Source: Clostridium sp. 27_14 (GTDB taxonomy: Bacteria > Bacillota > Clostridia > TANB77 > CAG-508). Taken from it: a stretch of 13,149 bases of DNA. Under the pieces are notes generated by a model. The model did not search any database, was not told the DNA's origin, and saw only the letters and a program-made list of their open reading frames with translations. Positions 1-7,146 of this stretch are shown one piece after another. The stretch spans positions 1 to 13,149 of the forward strand of contig MNRQ01000033.1 in the NCBI GenBank assembly GCA_001916035.1. The letters are read 5' to 3'. Every line of letters starts with the position of its first letter. Positions within the stretch are counted from its first letter, which is position 1. A program made the translations under genes and the position numbers.

Positions 1-20
1 TATCTTCTGCCCTTTCCCAT
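1..20 (-). CDS. Start of IS3-family OrfA (partial, runs off the window)
   Basis: Only the first six complete codons are visible (M G K G R R). The start is supported by an AGAAAGGA ribosome binding site ten bases upstream and by its position just inside the terminal repeat. OrfA of IS3 elements is the helix-turn-helix half of the transposase. Nothing more can be said from 20 bases. Confidence 0.45.
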
Positions 21-71
21 AATGGACACATCCTTTCTTAACTAAATATTATTTTAACTTAGTTCGTCTTA

Positions 72-99
72 ATGTGTCCACTACTTTATACTAACACCA
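72..99. repeat. IS3-type terminal inverted repeat (outer end at 99)
   Basis: This matches the repeat at 1780-1807 in opposite orientation over 28 ungapped positions. The inner nine bases (TGGACACAT on the minus strand) are identical and the outer part is partly conserved. That is the usual degree of difference between the left and right ends of one IS3-family element, so the two scraps may come from the same kind of element. Confidence 0.6.
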
Positions 100-101
100 A
101 T

Positions 102-130
102 TTGATTTTTCTCAAAAGGCTGTATATATT
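102..130 (+). promoter_or_regulatory. Sigma-A-like promoter for the 157-residue orphan gene
   Basis: TTGATT (102-107) and TATATT (125-130) are separated by 17 bases. The -35 begins three bases outside the IS3 terminal repeat. The predicted start near 137 leaves a leader of about 28 bases before the ATG at 165. Such matches are common in AT-rich DNA, so this is tentative. Confidence 0.35.
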
Positions 131-164
131 GCATACAAATAAAAATACGAAGTGATTTGATGAT

Positions 165-638
165 ATGAAAAATTACAAAGAAATTGATAATTTACTAGAA
201 GGATATTCAAAATCTGATGAACTTTTTACAGAAAACACCTTTTTAATTAATCATATAGCAGATTATATGAATTCTACTAAAAAAACAAAAATTGATATGA
301 ATTTCATTAACTATATGGAGAATAACTTTATTAAAGAAAATTTTTCTAAAAGAGAAGTCACTACTATACTAAATAGAATAAAATTTATATTTAATTCTGA
401 ACAAGGTATTATTTTATACTTAAAAGGACTACAAAGATATAAAAATATTCTATTTGTAAATAATACTTTAGGTACAATAACTAAAAAAATTATTACTTAT
501 CCAAACGCTAAAATTGACATTTCTAATATTAATTCAAATGATATTTACCTATTAAAACAATTGTTAAATTTAGATATACCTAAATATCAAAAAGATGAAA
601 TAATTGATTTATTATCAACTATCATTGAAATTTCATAG
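165..638 (+). CDS. Hypothetical protein, 157 residues, unrecognised
   Basis: I do not recognise a family. The protein is rich in Asn, Ile and Lys, and looks soluble and mostly alpha-helical, with no signal peptide or membrane segment. The middle reads like alternating amphipathic helices (about residues 50-95), followed by a more beta-like stretch (about 95-120) and a C-terminal helical part. An in-frame TGA twelve bases upstream of the ATG makes 165 the only ATG start. The ribosome binding site (GAAGTGA, 150-156) is weak. The gene lies between the IS3 end at 99 and a convergent dead helicase gene, so it is either an isolated accessory gene or the trimmed remainder of a longer one. Codon use is AT-rich like the rest of the window. 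That it is a gene rests on length, the promoter-like sequence upstream and the hairpin downstream. Confidence 0.5.
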   Translation: MKNYKEIDNLLEGYSKSDELFTENTFLINHIADYMNSTKKTKIDMNFINYMENNFIKENFSKREVTTILNRIKFIFNSEQGIILYLKGLQRYKNILFVNNTLGTITKKIITYPNAKIDISNINSNDIYLLKQLLNLDIPKYQKDEIIDLLSTIIEIS

Positions 639-649
639 GTACTAGAATC

Positions 650-681
650 AAAAATCCTACAATCAAATATGCAGGCTTTTT
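650..681 (+). terminator. Weak intrinsic terminator after the orphan gene
   Basis: An 11-base arm (650-660) can pair imperfectly with 671-681 around a ten-base loop. There are two mismatches and an A-run/T-run lower stem, so the T tract belongs to the stem. It sits 12 bases after the stop codon at 638 and between two convergent genes, where a terminator would be expected. The stem is weak. Confidence 0.35.
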
Positions 682-683
682 TG

Positions 684-1625
684 TTATCCTTTATTATATT
701 TGTTATATAATCTCGCCCAAAATCTAGATTCTTCCATTAATTTATGCCATATTCTATTATCCTTAGTAGGAATATTATAATATATAGATCTCATTAACAC
801 ACAAGTGCTCTTTGCTCTACTAATGCATACAAAACATATTCTCTCTTCTTCTTCTATTTCTCTTTGAGTTATTGATCTATAATCTGGAAAATTCCCCTCT
901 TCCATACCTAATATAATAACAACTTCAAACCCTAGCCCTTTAGAACTATGTAGTGTAGTTATAGTTATCTGATTTTTAGGTTTTCCTATCTTTGCAAATA
1001 TCCCTACATTTCTATTAGAATACCCACTTTCCTTTATTACCTTAATAAATCTATCTATATTTTCAACTTCATCTGGATATAATATAGATTTATTTAACAT
1101 ATTGCGTAATTCTAAATTATTAATTAAAAATTGCACCCATTTTTCTAAATTATTATAATATTTTTTTACTCTTCATCAATATATTTTCTAATCTTCTCTT
1201 CTCAAGTAGACGATTCTTAGCTGTTATTTTCTTATCGTAATACTTGTTGATTAATTTTTCCCAAAAATAAAAAAATATTTTCAAATGATTGTGATATATT
1301 ATCAATAACCCATCCAGCACATCTCTCTAACCATATTATTATATCACTTCTATCATATTCATGCTTTGCAATATAATAAGGAATACCTTTATCTTCGCAT
1401 ATTATCCCCAACTCTTTTGCGTGTTTATTATATTGTACAATAATGGCTATTTCTTCAAAACTAACACCTTGTTTTATATACTTAGGAATAATATTCCCTA
1501 CACAATAATCATACTGTTCCTCTATTCCTTCTTCACATACAACAAACATACAATAAACATAAAATCAGCCTTTTTAGATAAATGCGTAACAGCCTTATAT
1601 TGTTTATCTTTTTTCAAGAAATAAC
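684..1625 (-). pseudogene. Remnant of a UvrD/Rep-family DNA helicase (C-terminal half, frameshifted)
   Basis: Two open pieces carry superfamily I helicase signatures. 684-1136 has motif V (ITTLHSSKGLGFEVVIILG) followed by a motif VI region (EEEERICFVCISRAK). 1232-1549 has the motif IV region (EEIAIIVQYNKHAKELG). The link between them reads on in other frames (YFWEKLINKYYDKK), so the pieces belong to one gene. I see three frame breaks: a near-perfect 11-base tandem duplication (units 1550-1560 and 1539-1549), one extra base in the T/A run near 1261-1275, and one in the seven-base run at 1161-1167. Upstream of 1549 the frame continues as FLKKDKQYKAVTHLSKKADF back to about 1625, where IS3 sequence takes over. 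The Walker A half is missing. Family members are about 650-750 residues and roughly 310 remain, so no active helicase can be made. Confidence 0.85.
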
Positions 1626-1774
1626 CTGTAAATCATATTAAATACTATGATTATGAGACTACTAAAATAGATATATTTGAACTTATTGATGCATGGTATA
1701 ACCGAAAAAGAATTTATGGATCTATAGGTTATATAACTCCTCAAATGAAAGAAGATCAGCTAAGAAAAATTTAA
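1625..1774 (+). pseudogene. IS3-family transposase OrfB, C-terminal fragment
   Basis: The frame reads IKYYDYETTKIDIFELIDAW then YNRKRIYGSIGYITPQ and ends at TAA 1772-1774. The YNRKR(I/K)(H/Y)GS.GY.TP pattern is the hallmark of the end of IS3-family OrfB integrase-like transposases, just after the last catalytic Glu. A TAA at 1622-1624 and the junction with the helicase remnant mark the truncation. DDE residues and everything upstream are missing. The terminal repeat follows directly. The remaining 50 codons have no stops, so the truncation may be fairly recent, and it probably reflects the event that also removed the helicase N-terminus. Confidence 0.85.
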
Positions 1775-1779
1775 GGAAA

Positions 1780-1807
1780 ATGTGTCCAATATATTGACCT
1801 AGGTCCA
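1780..1807. repeat. IS3-type right terminal inverted repeat
   Basis: Six bases after the OrfB stop the sequence ATGTGTCCA begins a repeat that ends near TAGGTCCA at 1807. Reverse-complemented it aligns to 72-99 over 28 bases without gaps. Its place just after OrfB is that of a right end. Confidence 0.65.
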
Positions 1808-2137
1808 GTTTTAGAAAATCTTATACCTTGAGCTAATAAAACTCCAAAAAATATCAAACCTAAATATATGAAATATTTAATCCCAATAAATTTTTTGACT
1901 TATTGGGATTTTCTAATACTATTTTTAAAATTATGAAAGATGTTAATTTTTTATGCTTAAATCTAATTCAATTCATATATATAACTTTAAATCAACTTAT
2001 CTTCAACTTGCTCTTGATTTTGCTAATGCGATTAAATACTATCTTTTCAATCTATACCCATATAAAAAATCTTCATTTTATTTTATAACTTTTCTACAGT
2101 ATTTTGTATATCTCCATACTAAATCAGTTCATATATA
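1808..2137. other. Non-coding gap between IS3 scrap and the fucosidase gene
   Basis: 330 bases, extremely AT-rich. It holds one clear hairpin (1879-1910, listed separately). Short open frames of 61-62 codons at 1903-2141 have neither a ribosome binding site nor a recognisable motif. I see no repeat pair or decayed transposase I can name here. Confidence 0.6.
1879..1910 (+). terminator. Perfect 11-bp hairpin, terminator-like
   Basis: AATCCCAATAA (1879-1889) pairs perfectly with TTATTGGGATT (1900-1910) around a ten-base loop. On the plus strand it is followed by TTCTAATACTATTTTT, a passable T tract. On the minus strand the tail is AAATATTTC, which is poorer. It is the only strong hairpin downstream of the fucosidase gene, about 228 bases after its stop, so it might close the fucose transcript, but its polarity fits plus-strand transcription out of the IS3 remnant better. 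Confidence 0.5.
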
Positions 2138-4384
2138 TTAATTTTCTAATATATACTCTCCATTATTATTTATAACTACTTCTTTATTTATATCATTTCC
2201 CTTTATTGAGTTTTCTTTCTTTATTTTAAGCTTAAATGAACTTCCTGGCTTACCTTTAACTTTTAAGTAAGTTATTTTTCCATTAATCCATTTAAAATCA
2301 AGTTCGAAACTACCTCTTCCATTAATACCTACAACTTCTCCATTTTTAAGTTCTTCAGGAATAGATGGTAAAATTTCTAGACTACCATTTTGACTTTGTA
2401 ATAGCATCTCACATATACCTGCTACAGCACCAAAGTTTCCATCTATCTGAAATGGAGGATGATTATCTAATAAATTATTCATAGTAGAATTACTTAATAA
2501 GGACTGTAAGTCATTAAATAACTTTTCTCCTTCTTGTAGTCTAGCCCAGAAATTTATCATCCAAGCACGGCTCCACCCTGTATGTCCTCCACCATTTTTA
2601 AGTCTTCTCTCTAATGTAACTTTTGCTGCTTTTGCTAATTCAGGAGTCTTCTCTAGACTTATTTCATTAGATGGATGTAATCCAAATAGCTGAGAAACAT
2701 GTCTATGCCCTAAATCCTTTTCTTCATAATCCTCTGCCCATTCCTGAATTTGACCATACTTACCAATTTTAGTTGGTGGAAGCTTACCTACCATTACTTC
2801 TAATTTATTTCTAAATTCAGAATCAATATTTAGACATTTACTGGCTTCTATGCAATCTGTAAACAATAATCTTAATATTTGGATATCCATGGTTGGTCCC
2901 ATACAAAGGTTTCCTTCTTGACCATTCTCTAAAATAAAGGTATTTTCTGGTGAAACAGATGGCCCTGTTACTAGATAACCTTCTTTATTTTCAACCAAGT
3001 AGTCCTCAAAAAACTCTGCTGACTCCTTCATTATTGGATAATATTCTTTTAAAAATTCCCTATCTAATGAGAATAGATAATGTTCCCAAATATGTGTACA
3101 AAGCCAAGCTGCTCCCAATGGCCAAATAGTAGCAGCAATTGTGTGTGATTGAGGAGCAGTGTCTCCAAAAGCATCAGTATTATGATGTGCTACAAATCCT
3201 TTACTATTATACATTTCTCTTGCAGTTATTCTCCCACTTTCTCTCATATTGTCAATTAAATTAAATAAAGGTTTATTTAATTCTAATAATCCACAGGGCC
3301 CTGTTAGCCAATAATTCATTTGAATATTAATATTTATTGTATATTTCGAACCCCAAATTGGATCTACATCTTCACACCATATCCCTTGTAAATTAGCAGC
3401 TAATCCTCCTGGTCTACTACAAGATATAAGTAAGTATCTACCATAATGAAAGTAAAGATTAATTAATCCTATATCTACTTTTCCTTCCTTAACAAGATTT
3501 AATCTTTCATCTGTTGGAAGATTATCATACGCTTTACCTTCAAATTTCAGTTTCATATTATCAAAATATCTTTTATAATCTTTTATGTGATTATTTTTAT
3601 AAACATCATATCCCTCATAATTTATGTTATCAAGCCTATTAATAACTGCACTTTTGGGATTATCATTTGAATAATCTGTATCAGAAGAAAATACAATTAT
3701 AGCTTCATCTAAATTTTCACCTACAATTGTTTCACCTATAGTATAAACTTCTCCTCCGACACCTATAAGTTTACATGCTGCATTAAAGGCAAGTCCATTT
3801 TTACCGCCTGTTACACCAGACATCATAATAGTGTTTTCATTTAATTTTCCCATCTTATCTAAGAACTTTTTCTTACGATCTAAATTCATTGTTAAACTTA
3901 AAGCTTTTTTTTCACTGGAAGTGTACTTAATGATCATTACACCATCAACATGAGAAATAAAATATTCACGTCTGTAACTTATTCCTTGAAACTCATATTC
4001 AACCCATGCTATAGCATTATTTATATCTAGTCCTCTTTTATAATTTTTAACATTGTTTTCATTTATATTTTTATGCTTTATATATAAATCTCCTAGTGTT
4101 TCATAATGCCTCATATTTCTAGGTGTTCCATACATAGAAATCTTTGCTAGCTCTTCTGCCTTATTTACTTCACCATTAAATAATAATTCTCTTATCTTTC
4201 CTAAGTTCTTTAATGAATCTGGATTGTTTCTATTAGTATCTCCACCACCATACCATACCCCTTCATCATTTAAAGATATTTGTTCATCTACAATATTTCC
4301 ATAAACCATACCACCTATTTTCCCATTTCCTAGTGGCAATGCTTCATTCCAATTTTCTGCTGGCTTTCTATACCATAAATTCAT
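2138..4384 (-). CDS. Alpha-L-fucosidase, glycoside hydrolase family 95, cytoplasmic
   Basis: An inverting exo-enzyme that removes terminal L-fucose; family GH95 favours alpha-1,2 links as in H antigen or 2'-fucosyllactose. The 748-residue chain has the usual three parts: an N-terminal beta domain (about 1-240, with LPLGNGKIGGMVYG at 16-29), an (alpha/alpha)6 barrel (about 300-640) and a C-terminal beta domain (about 660-748). Catalytic residues align with Bifidobacterium AfcA: the Asn pair in NIN at 351/353 (AfcA N421/N423), the acid Glu480 in SPEN (E566) and Asp648 in QIDGNFG (D766). There is no signal peptide, membrane anchor or surface-sorting motif, so it should act inside the cell on imported saccharide. 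The start has a strong AGGAGG site seven bases upstream. It is the last gene after the PTS block, 73 bases beyond IID, with a hairpin between. Substrate linkage is inferred from the family. Confidence 0.95.
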   Translation of the reverse strand: MNLWYRKPAENWNEALPLGNGKIGGMVYGNIVDEQISLNDEGVWYGGGDTNRNNPDSLKNLGKIRELLFNGEVNKAEELAKISMYGTPRNMRHYETLGDLYIKHKNINENNVKNYKRGLDINNAIAWVEYEFQGISYRREYFISHVDGVMIIKYTSSEKKALSLTMNLDRKKKFLDKMGKLNENTIMMSGVTGGKNGLAFNAACKLIGVGGEVYTIGETIVGENLDEAIIVFSSDTDYSNDNPKSAVINRLDNINYEGYDVYKNNHIKDYKRYFDNMKLKFEGKAYDNLPTDERLNLVKEGKVDIGLINLYFHYGRYLLISCSRPGGLAANLQGIWCEDVDPIWGSKYTININIQMNYWLTGPCGLLELNKPLFNLIDNMRESGRITAREMYNSKGFVAHHNTDAFGDTAPQSHTIAATIWPLGAAWLCTHIWEHYLFSLDREFLKEYYPIMKESAEFFEDYLVENKEGYLVTGPSVSPENTFILENGQEGNLCMGPTMDIQILRLLFTDCIEASKCLNIDSEFRNKLEVMVGKLPPTKIGKYGQIQEWAEDYEEKDLGHRHVSQLFGLHPSNEISLEKTPELAKAAKVTLERRLKNGGGHTGWSRAWMINFWARLQEGEKLFNDLQSLLSNSTMNNLLDNHPPFQIDGNFGAVAGICEMLLQSQNGSLEILPSIPEELKNGEVVGINGRGSFELDFKWINGKITYLKVKGKPGSSFKLKIKKENSIKGNDINKEVVINNNGEYILEN

Positions 4385-4403
4385 ATTTTCCTCCTATAAC
4401 AAG

Positions 4404-4439
4404 ACAGGATATATATCAAATTATTGAAATATATCCTGT
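4404..4439 (-). promoter_or_regulatory. Intercistronic hairpin between PTS IID and fucosidase
   Basis: ACAGGATATAT (4404-4414) pairs perfectly with ATATATCCTGT (4429-4439), 11 base pairs around a 14-base loop. In the minus-strand transcript it is followed by CTTGTTAT, a poor T tract, and then by the fucosidase ribosome binding site. It could be a leaky terminator that lowers fucosidase output, or an RNA processing and stability element. It leaves the ribosome binding site outside the stem. Confidence 0.5.
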
Positions 4440-4457
4440 TTTCAATATAATTTTAAA

Positions 4458-5264
4458 TTATAATACTCCTACAAACACTAATAATATAGAAATTGCTATT
4501 ATAGCAACTAATATTTTTACAGAACTCTTACCTTTTTTAATTAACGAATAACATCCTAATGTAGTTAGTAAAGGCAATAATTTAGGGAATATTTGGTCTA
4601 TGATTTGTTGTAGTGAAATTACCAATTCGCCTTGAGTAAATTCTAAAGCTAAATTTAAATTAACCATTTGAGGTATTAGACCACCAACTAATACTAATCC
4701 AAGTACCGTTGCCATTTTAGTATATTTTTGTAATACTCCACTTTCACTTGTTTCTTTAATTAATTCAGCGCCCTTATTATATCCTATTTTTAATCCATAA
4801 TATTTAACTCCCATATTCACTATGTTGAACATTAAGAATGCTATAATTAATCCTAGAGGATTTCCTTCTTTTGAGTAAGAAGCACCTAAACTCATACATA
4901 TAGGCATCCAAGTTAACCAAATAATACTATCACCTAATCCTGCTAAAGGTCCCATTAAACCAACCTTTACTGCAGTTGTTGCATCGCCTGATTCATTTCC
5001 ACCAGCTTCTTCAAGGGCAGAGGTTACACCTATAATAGGAGCTGCCATAGTTGGATTAGTATTAAAGAACTCCATATGTCTCTTCATTGCAGTAGACATC
5101 TCTTCTTTAGATTTATTTGCATATAATCTTTTTAATACTGGTTTAATTGAATATAAAAACCCTACATTTTGCATTCTTTCAAAGTTCCATGAACCACCGT
5201 ATAGTTGGAATCTCCAAAATACTTTTTTAATATCTGATTTTTGTATTTTATTTCCGCTTTCCAT
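4458..5264 (-). CDS. PTS mannose-family (Man/Lev/Sor) component IID
   Basis: One of two membrane subunits of a mannose-class PTS permease. Of 268 residues, the N-terminal part carries family signatures: FWRFQLYGGSWNFERMQNVG (16-35), a HMEFFNTNP motif (about 63-71) and a GLMGPLAGLGDSI segment (about 107-119). Hydrophobic segments follow, the last at the extreme C-terminus. Its ATG overlaps the IIC stop by one base (TAATG), and a GGAGG lies about 12 bases upstream inside IIC, so the two are probably translationally coupled. Length matches the family (about 270-280). With IIC it forms the sugar channel; specificity cannot be read from the sequence, but the flanking fucose genes point to a fucosylated sugar. 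Confidence 0.95.
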   Translation of the reverse strand: MESGNKIQKSDIKKVFWRFQLYGGSWNFERMQNVGFLYSIKPVLKRLYANKSKEEMSTAMKRHMEFFNTNPTMAAPIIGVTSALEEAGGNESGDATTAVKVGLMGPLAGLGDSIIWLTWMPICMSLGASYSKEGNPLGLIIAFLMFNIVNMGVKYYGLKIGYNKGAELIKETSESGVLQKYTKMATVLGLVLVGGLIPQMVNLNLALEFTQGELVISLQQIIDQIFPKLLPLLTTLGCYSLIKKGKSSVKILVAIIAISILLVFVGVL

Positions 5265-6046
5265 TATAAATCGTAACCTCCACTCTCTTCAATTTCTACA
5301 GTTTCAGTAACCTTTTTCATCTCTTTATTTTCATTAAACATTACATAAAGTACTGCCATTATTATTCCAATAAGTGCTATCCCAATTGTAGGCATATTTC
5401 CATAAACTGAACAAACAAATCCTACTAGAAGAAAAATCCACATATTCTTTTTAAGCATAAGTGATAATAACATACCGAATCCAACAGCAGGTAATACTCC
5501 ACCAGCAGCTGATAAACCATCTAATACTACTTGAGGGATATATGAGAATAGTTTAGATACATATTCTCCCCCTACTAGTATTGCTAAAAATACTGGTACT
5601 GCTTTAAATAAACAAATAATCCCTAAACTTAAGTAGTGATATAAATCAATTGCTCCTAAATTACCTTCACTTGCTGCTTTATCAGCTTTATGAGCAAAAG
5701 AAATATCTAAAGTCTTTGCTAGCATATCTAATTGTTGACATACAACTGCTACTGGTACTGCTATTGCAACACCTGCAACTGCACCTTCACCTGATATAAT
5801 ACCTATTGCTGTTCCTACTATAGCCCCTGATATTATATCTGGTGGTGTATATGCTCCTACTCCAACTACACCTAACCACATTAATTCTAAGGTAGCACTT
5901 ATAATTAAACCTTGTCTGAAATCACCTAATATTAGTCCTGTAATTGCCCCAGCAAATAACGGTCTATAAATCGCTGTTTGAGGACCACTTGTATCAATAG
6001 TGCAAATAATAGTTAGTATTGCTAATAGTAGCGCTTCAAAAAACAT
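5264..6046 (-). CDS. PTS mannose-family (Man/Lev/Sor) component IIC
   Basis: Polytopic membrane subunit that carries the substrate path of the permease. With the chosen start it has 260 residues, close to the usual 250-270. The sequence shows the family's early DTSGPQTAIYRPLFAGAITG and ELMWLGVVGVGAYTPPD motifs, a Gly/Ala-rich hydrophobic stretch (about 76-105), and further membrane segments to about 230, ending in a charged tail. I chose the ATG at 6046 because AAGGAG sits eight bases before it; a GTG three codons upstream (6055) overlaps that site and is unlikely. It lies 17 bases after IIB and overlaps IID by one base. Confidence 0.95.
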   Translation of the reverse strand: MFFEALLLAILTIICTIDTSGPQTAIYRPLFAGAITGLILGDFRQGLIISATLELMWLGVVGVGAYTPPDIISGAIVGTAIGIISGEGAVAGVAIAVPVAVVCQQLDMLAKTLDISFAHKADKAASEGNLGAIDLYHYLSLGIICLFKAVPVFLAILVGGEYVSKLFSYIPQVVLDGLSAAGGVLPAVGFGMLLSLMLKKNMWIFLLVGFVCSVYGNMPTIGIALIGIIMAVLYVMFNENKEMKKVTETVEIEESGGYDL

Positions 6047-6063
6047 ATTATACACTCCTTACA

Positions 6064-6534
6064 TTATATAATTTCTCTTAATTGAACTTCCTTGTCATTT
6101 GGAACCATTTGAACTTCTATTTTTATTTCTTCATCTAAAAGTTTTGTAAAGAATCCTATATCTCTTTCATCTACTGAAACAGCTTTAGATATCTTCTTCT
6201 TACCTTCAACCATTTTCATTCCACCTACATTTAAATAAGGGAACTTTAATCCACCTTTAACATTTTTATAAACATCTTCTGGATTTGTATAAATAAGCAT
6301 TGTTCTTCTTTTTATAGGGTTGCTATTATATACTTCTGTAAATTTATCTACTCCAAATATTGCAACTTTTAATTCTGGTGGTGCAGACATTTTTAATACA
6401 GATTGCTGTATTTTATCACCTGCCACCTTATCGTTTACTATAATAATTTGTTCTATATCATATTTCTTTACCCATGTTGTAGCAACTTGTCCATGTATAA
6501 GTCTGTCATCAATTCTTACAAATTCTATTGCCAT
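6064..6534 (-). CDS. PTS mannose-family (Man/Lev/Sor) component IIB
   Basis: Cytoplasmic subunit that takes phosphate from IIA and passes it to the sugar. The N-terminus MAIEFVRIDDRLIHGQVATT contains the family phosphorylation site, His14 in RLIHGQV. The GGMKMVEGKKKISKAVSVDE segment and the length of 156 residues also fit IIB. The frame is open eight codons further upstream, but the ATG at 6534 follows a GGGGGTGA ribosome binding site and gives the usual family start, so the longer form is rejected. It starts one base after the IIA stop (TAAGATG), which suggests coupled translation. Confidence 0.95.
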   Translation of the reverse strand: MAIEFVRIDDRLIHGQVATTWVKKYDIEQIIIVNDKVAGDKIQQSVLKMSAPPELKVAIFGVDKFTEVYNSNPIKRRTMLIYTNPEDVYKNVKGGLKFPYLNVGGMKMVEGKKKISKAVSVDERDIGFFTKLLDEEIKIEVQMVPNDKEVQLREII

Positions 6535-6535
6535 C

Positions 6536-6967
6536 TTATAGTTCACCCCCTTCTTCATTTAATTTATTATTAACTTTTATAATTGCTAATTTTGCCTCTT
6601 CTAATAAGAAATCTATATCGATATCATTATTTATGTTTAGAACAAATGATAACAATAGCGGCAAATTAAAACCATTAACAACATTAATATTTAATTCACT
6701 ATGATTTAATGAGTTTGTAATAGATGCATTACTTGGAGTTCCACCCATTAAATCTGTAAATAAGTAAACATTCTCAACACTTCTACTTAAGTTTAATATT
6801 TCATCGTTTATTTCTTCAACTACCGTATCTAAATCTTTACCTAATGTCATAGAATATGTTCTTATTATTTCTTCATCTATATCTCCACTAATCATCTTTA
6901 CGCTATTAAGTGCTTCATTTGCAAAATATCCATGACTGGCTATTATTAATCCATTTTTTTTCTTCAT
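6536..6967 (-). CDS. PTS mannose-family (EIIA-Man) component IIA
   Basis: Cytoplasmic subunit that accepts phosphate from HPr. Its 143 residues begin with a short beta strand leading to the active His12 (LIIASHG), the position used by EIIA-Man. TDLMGGTPSNAS (about 91-102) is the second family signature. GGAGG lies nine bases before the ATG. It is the first gene of the PTS-fucosidase block and the order IIA-IIB-IIC-IID is that of the levanase-type PTS of Bacillus. A 434-base gap with a sigma-54-like motif and a sigma-A-like promoter precedes it, so it probably opens its own transcript. Confidence 0.95.
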   Translation of the reverse strand: MKKKNGLIIASHGYFANEALNSVKMISGDIDEEIIRTYSMTLGKDLDTVVEEINDEILNLSRSVENVYLFTDLMGGTPSNASITNSLNHSELNINVVNGFNLPLLLSFVLNINNDIDIDFLLEEAKLAIIKVNNKLNEEGGEL

Positions 6968-6989
6968 CTCTTCAAGCCTCCATTTAAGG

Positions 6990-7019
6990 TTTATACTCTA
7001 AATAATTATAAGTTATCAA
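6990..7019 (-). promoter_or_regulatory. Sigma-A-like promoter in front of PTS IIA
   Basis: On the minus strand TTGATA (7019-7014, 5 of 6 consensus bases) and TATAAA (6995-6990, 5 of 6) are 18 bases apart. The predicted start would be only about 15 bases ahead of the IIA start codon, just before its GGAGG site. The very short leader makes it a plausible but not decisive promoter. It competes with the upstream sigma-54-like site as the driver of the PTS block. Confidence 0.45.
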
Positions 7020-7119
7020 TCCATAATCAAAAATAATATAAAACTCTTTATTTTAACCAATTTTTAAGTATATTTCGTTTATAAAAAATATAAGTTTAAT
7101 TTTAGGGATTTCTGCCAAT

Positions 7120-7133
7120 AAAGTAGCTACTTT
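7120..7133. repeat. 14-bp perfect palindrome AAAGTAGCTACTTT
   Basis: A perfect palindrome lying just after the predicted sigma-54 start site. It could be an operator or a small RNA hairpin, but the surrounding sequence (TACTTTATTGGCAG) also looks like the terminal repeat of the decayed IS3 element next to it, so it may be a transposon leftover. Confidence 0.5.
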
Positions 7134-7146
7134 TTCCGAACAACTA

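Larger units (their letters stand above)
1..99 (-). mobile_element. Left end of an IS3-family insertion sequence, cut by the window edge
   Basis: Read on the minus strand this stretch begins with an imperfect terminal repeat (99 to 72) that ends in TGGACACAT. An AGAAAGGA ribosome binding site follows at 38-31, then an ATG at 20-18 opening a frame that starts MGKGRR, the usual basic start of an IS3-family OrfA. The 28-base terminal repeat aligns without gaps to the one at 1780-1807: both start TGG, share TAG at positions 7-9 and AA at 13-14, and end TGGACACAT. The element lies to the left of the window, so its completeness is unknown. Family assignment rests on this layout and the repeat, not on a transposase domain. 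Confidence 0.6.

Noticed and set aside
100..1627. A composite transposon bounded by the two IS3 ends
   Set aside because: The end at 99 belongs to an element extending leftward out of the region and the right-hand copy is truncated at its inner side, so the two do not form a pair able to move the DNA between them as seen here.
1903..2141. Short plus-strand open frames of 61-62 codons upstream of the fucosidase stop
   Set aside because: Low-complexity, Ile/Leu/Asn-rich translation from AT-rich DNA, no ribosome binding site, no known motif, and one runs into the fucosidase gene.
6046..6055. GTG start for PTS IIC three codons upstream
   Set aside because: The GTG overlaps the AAGGAG ribosome binding site. 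The ATG at 6046 has ideal spacing and gives the usual family N-terminus.
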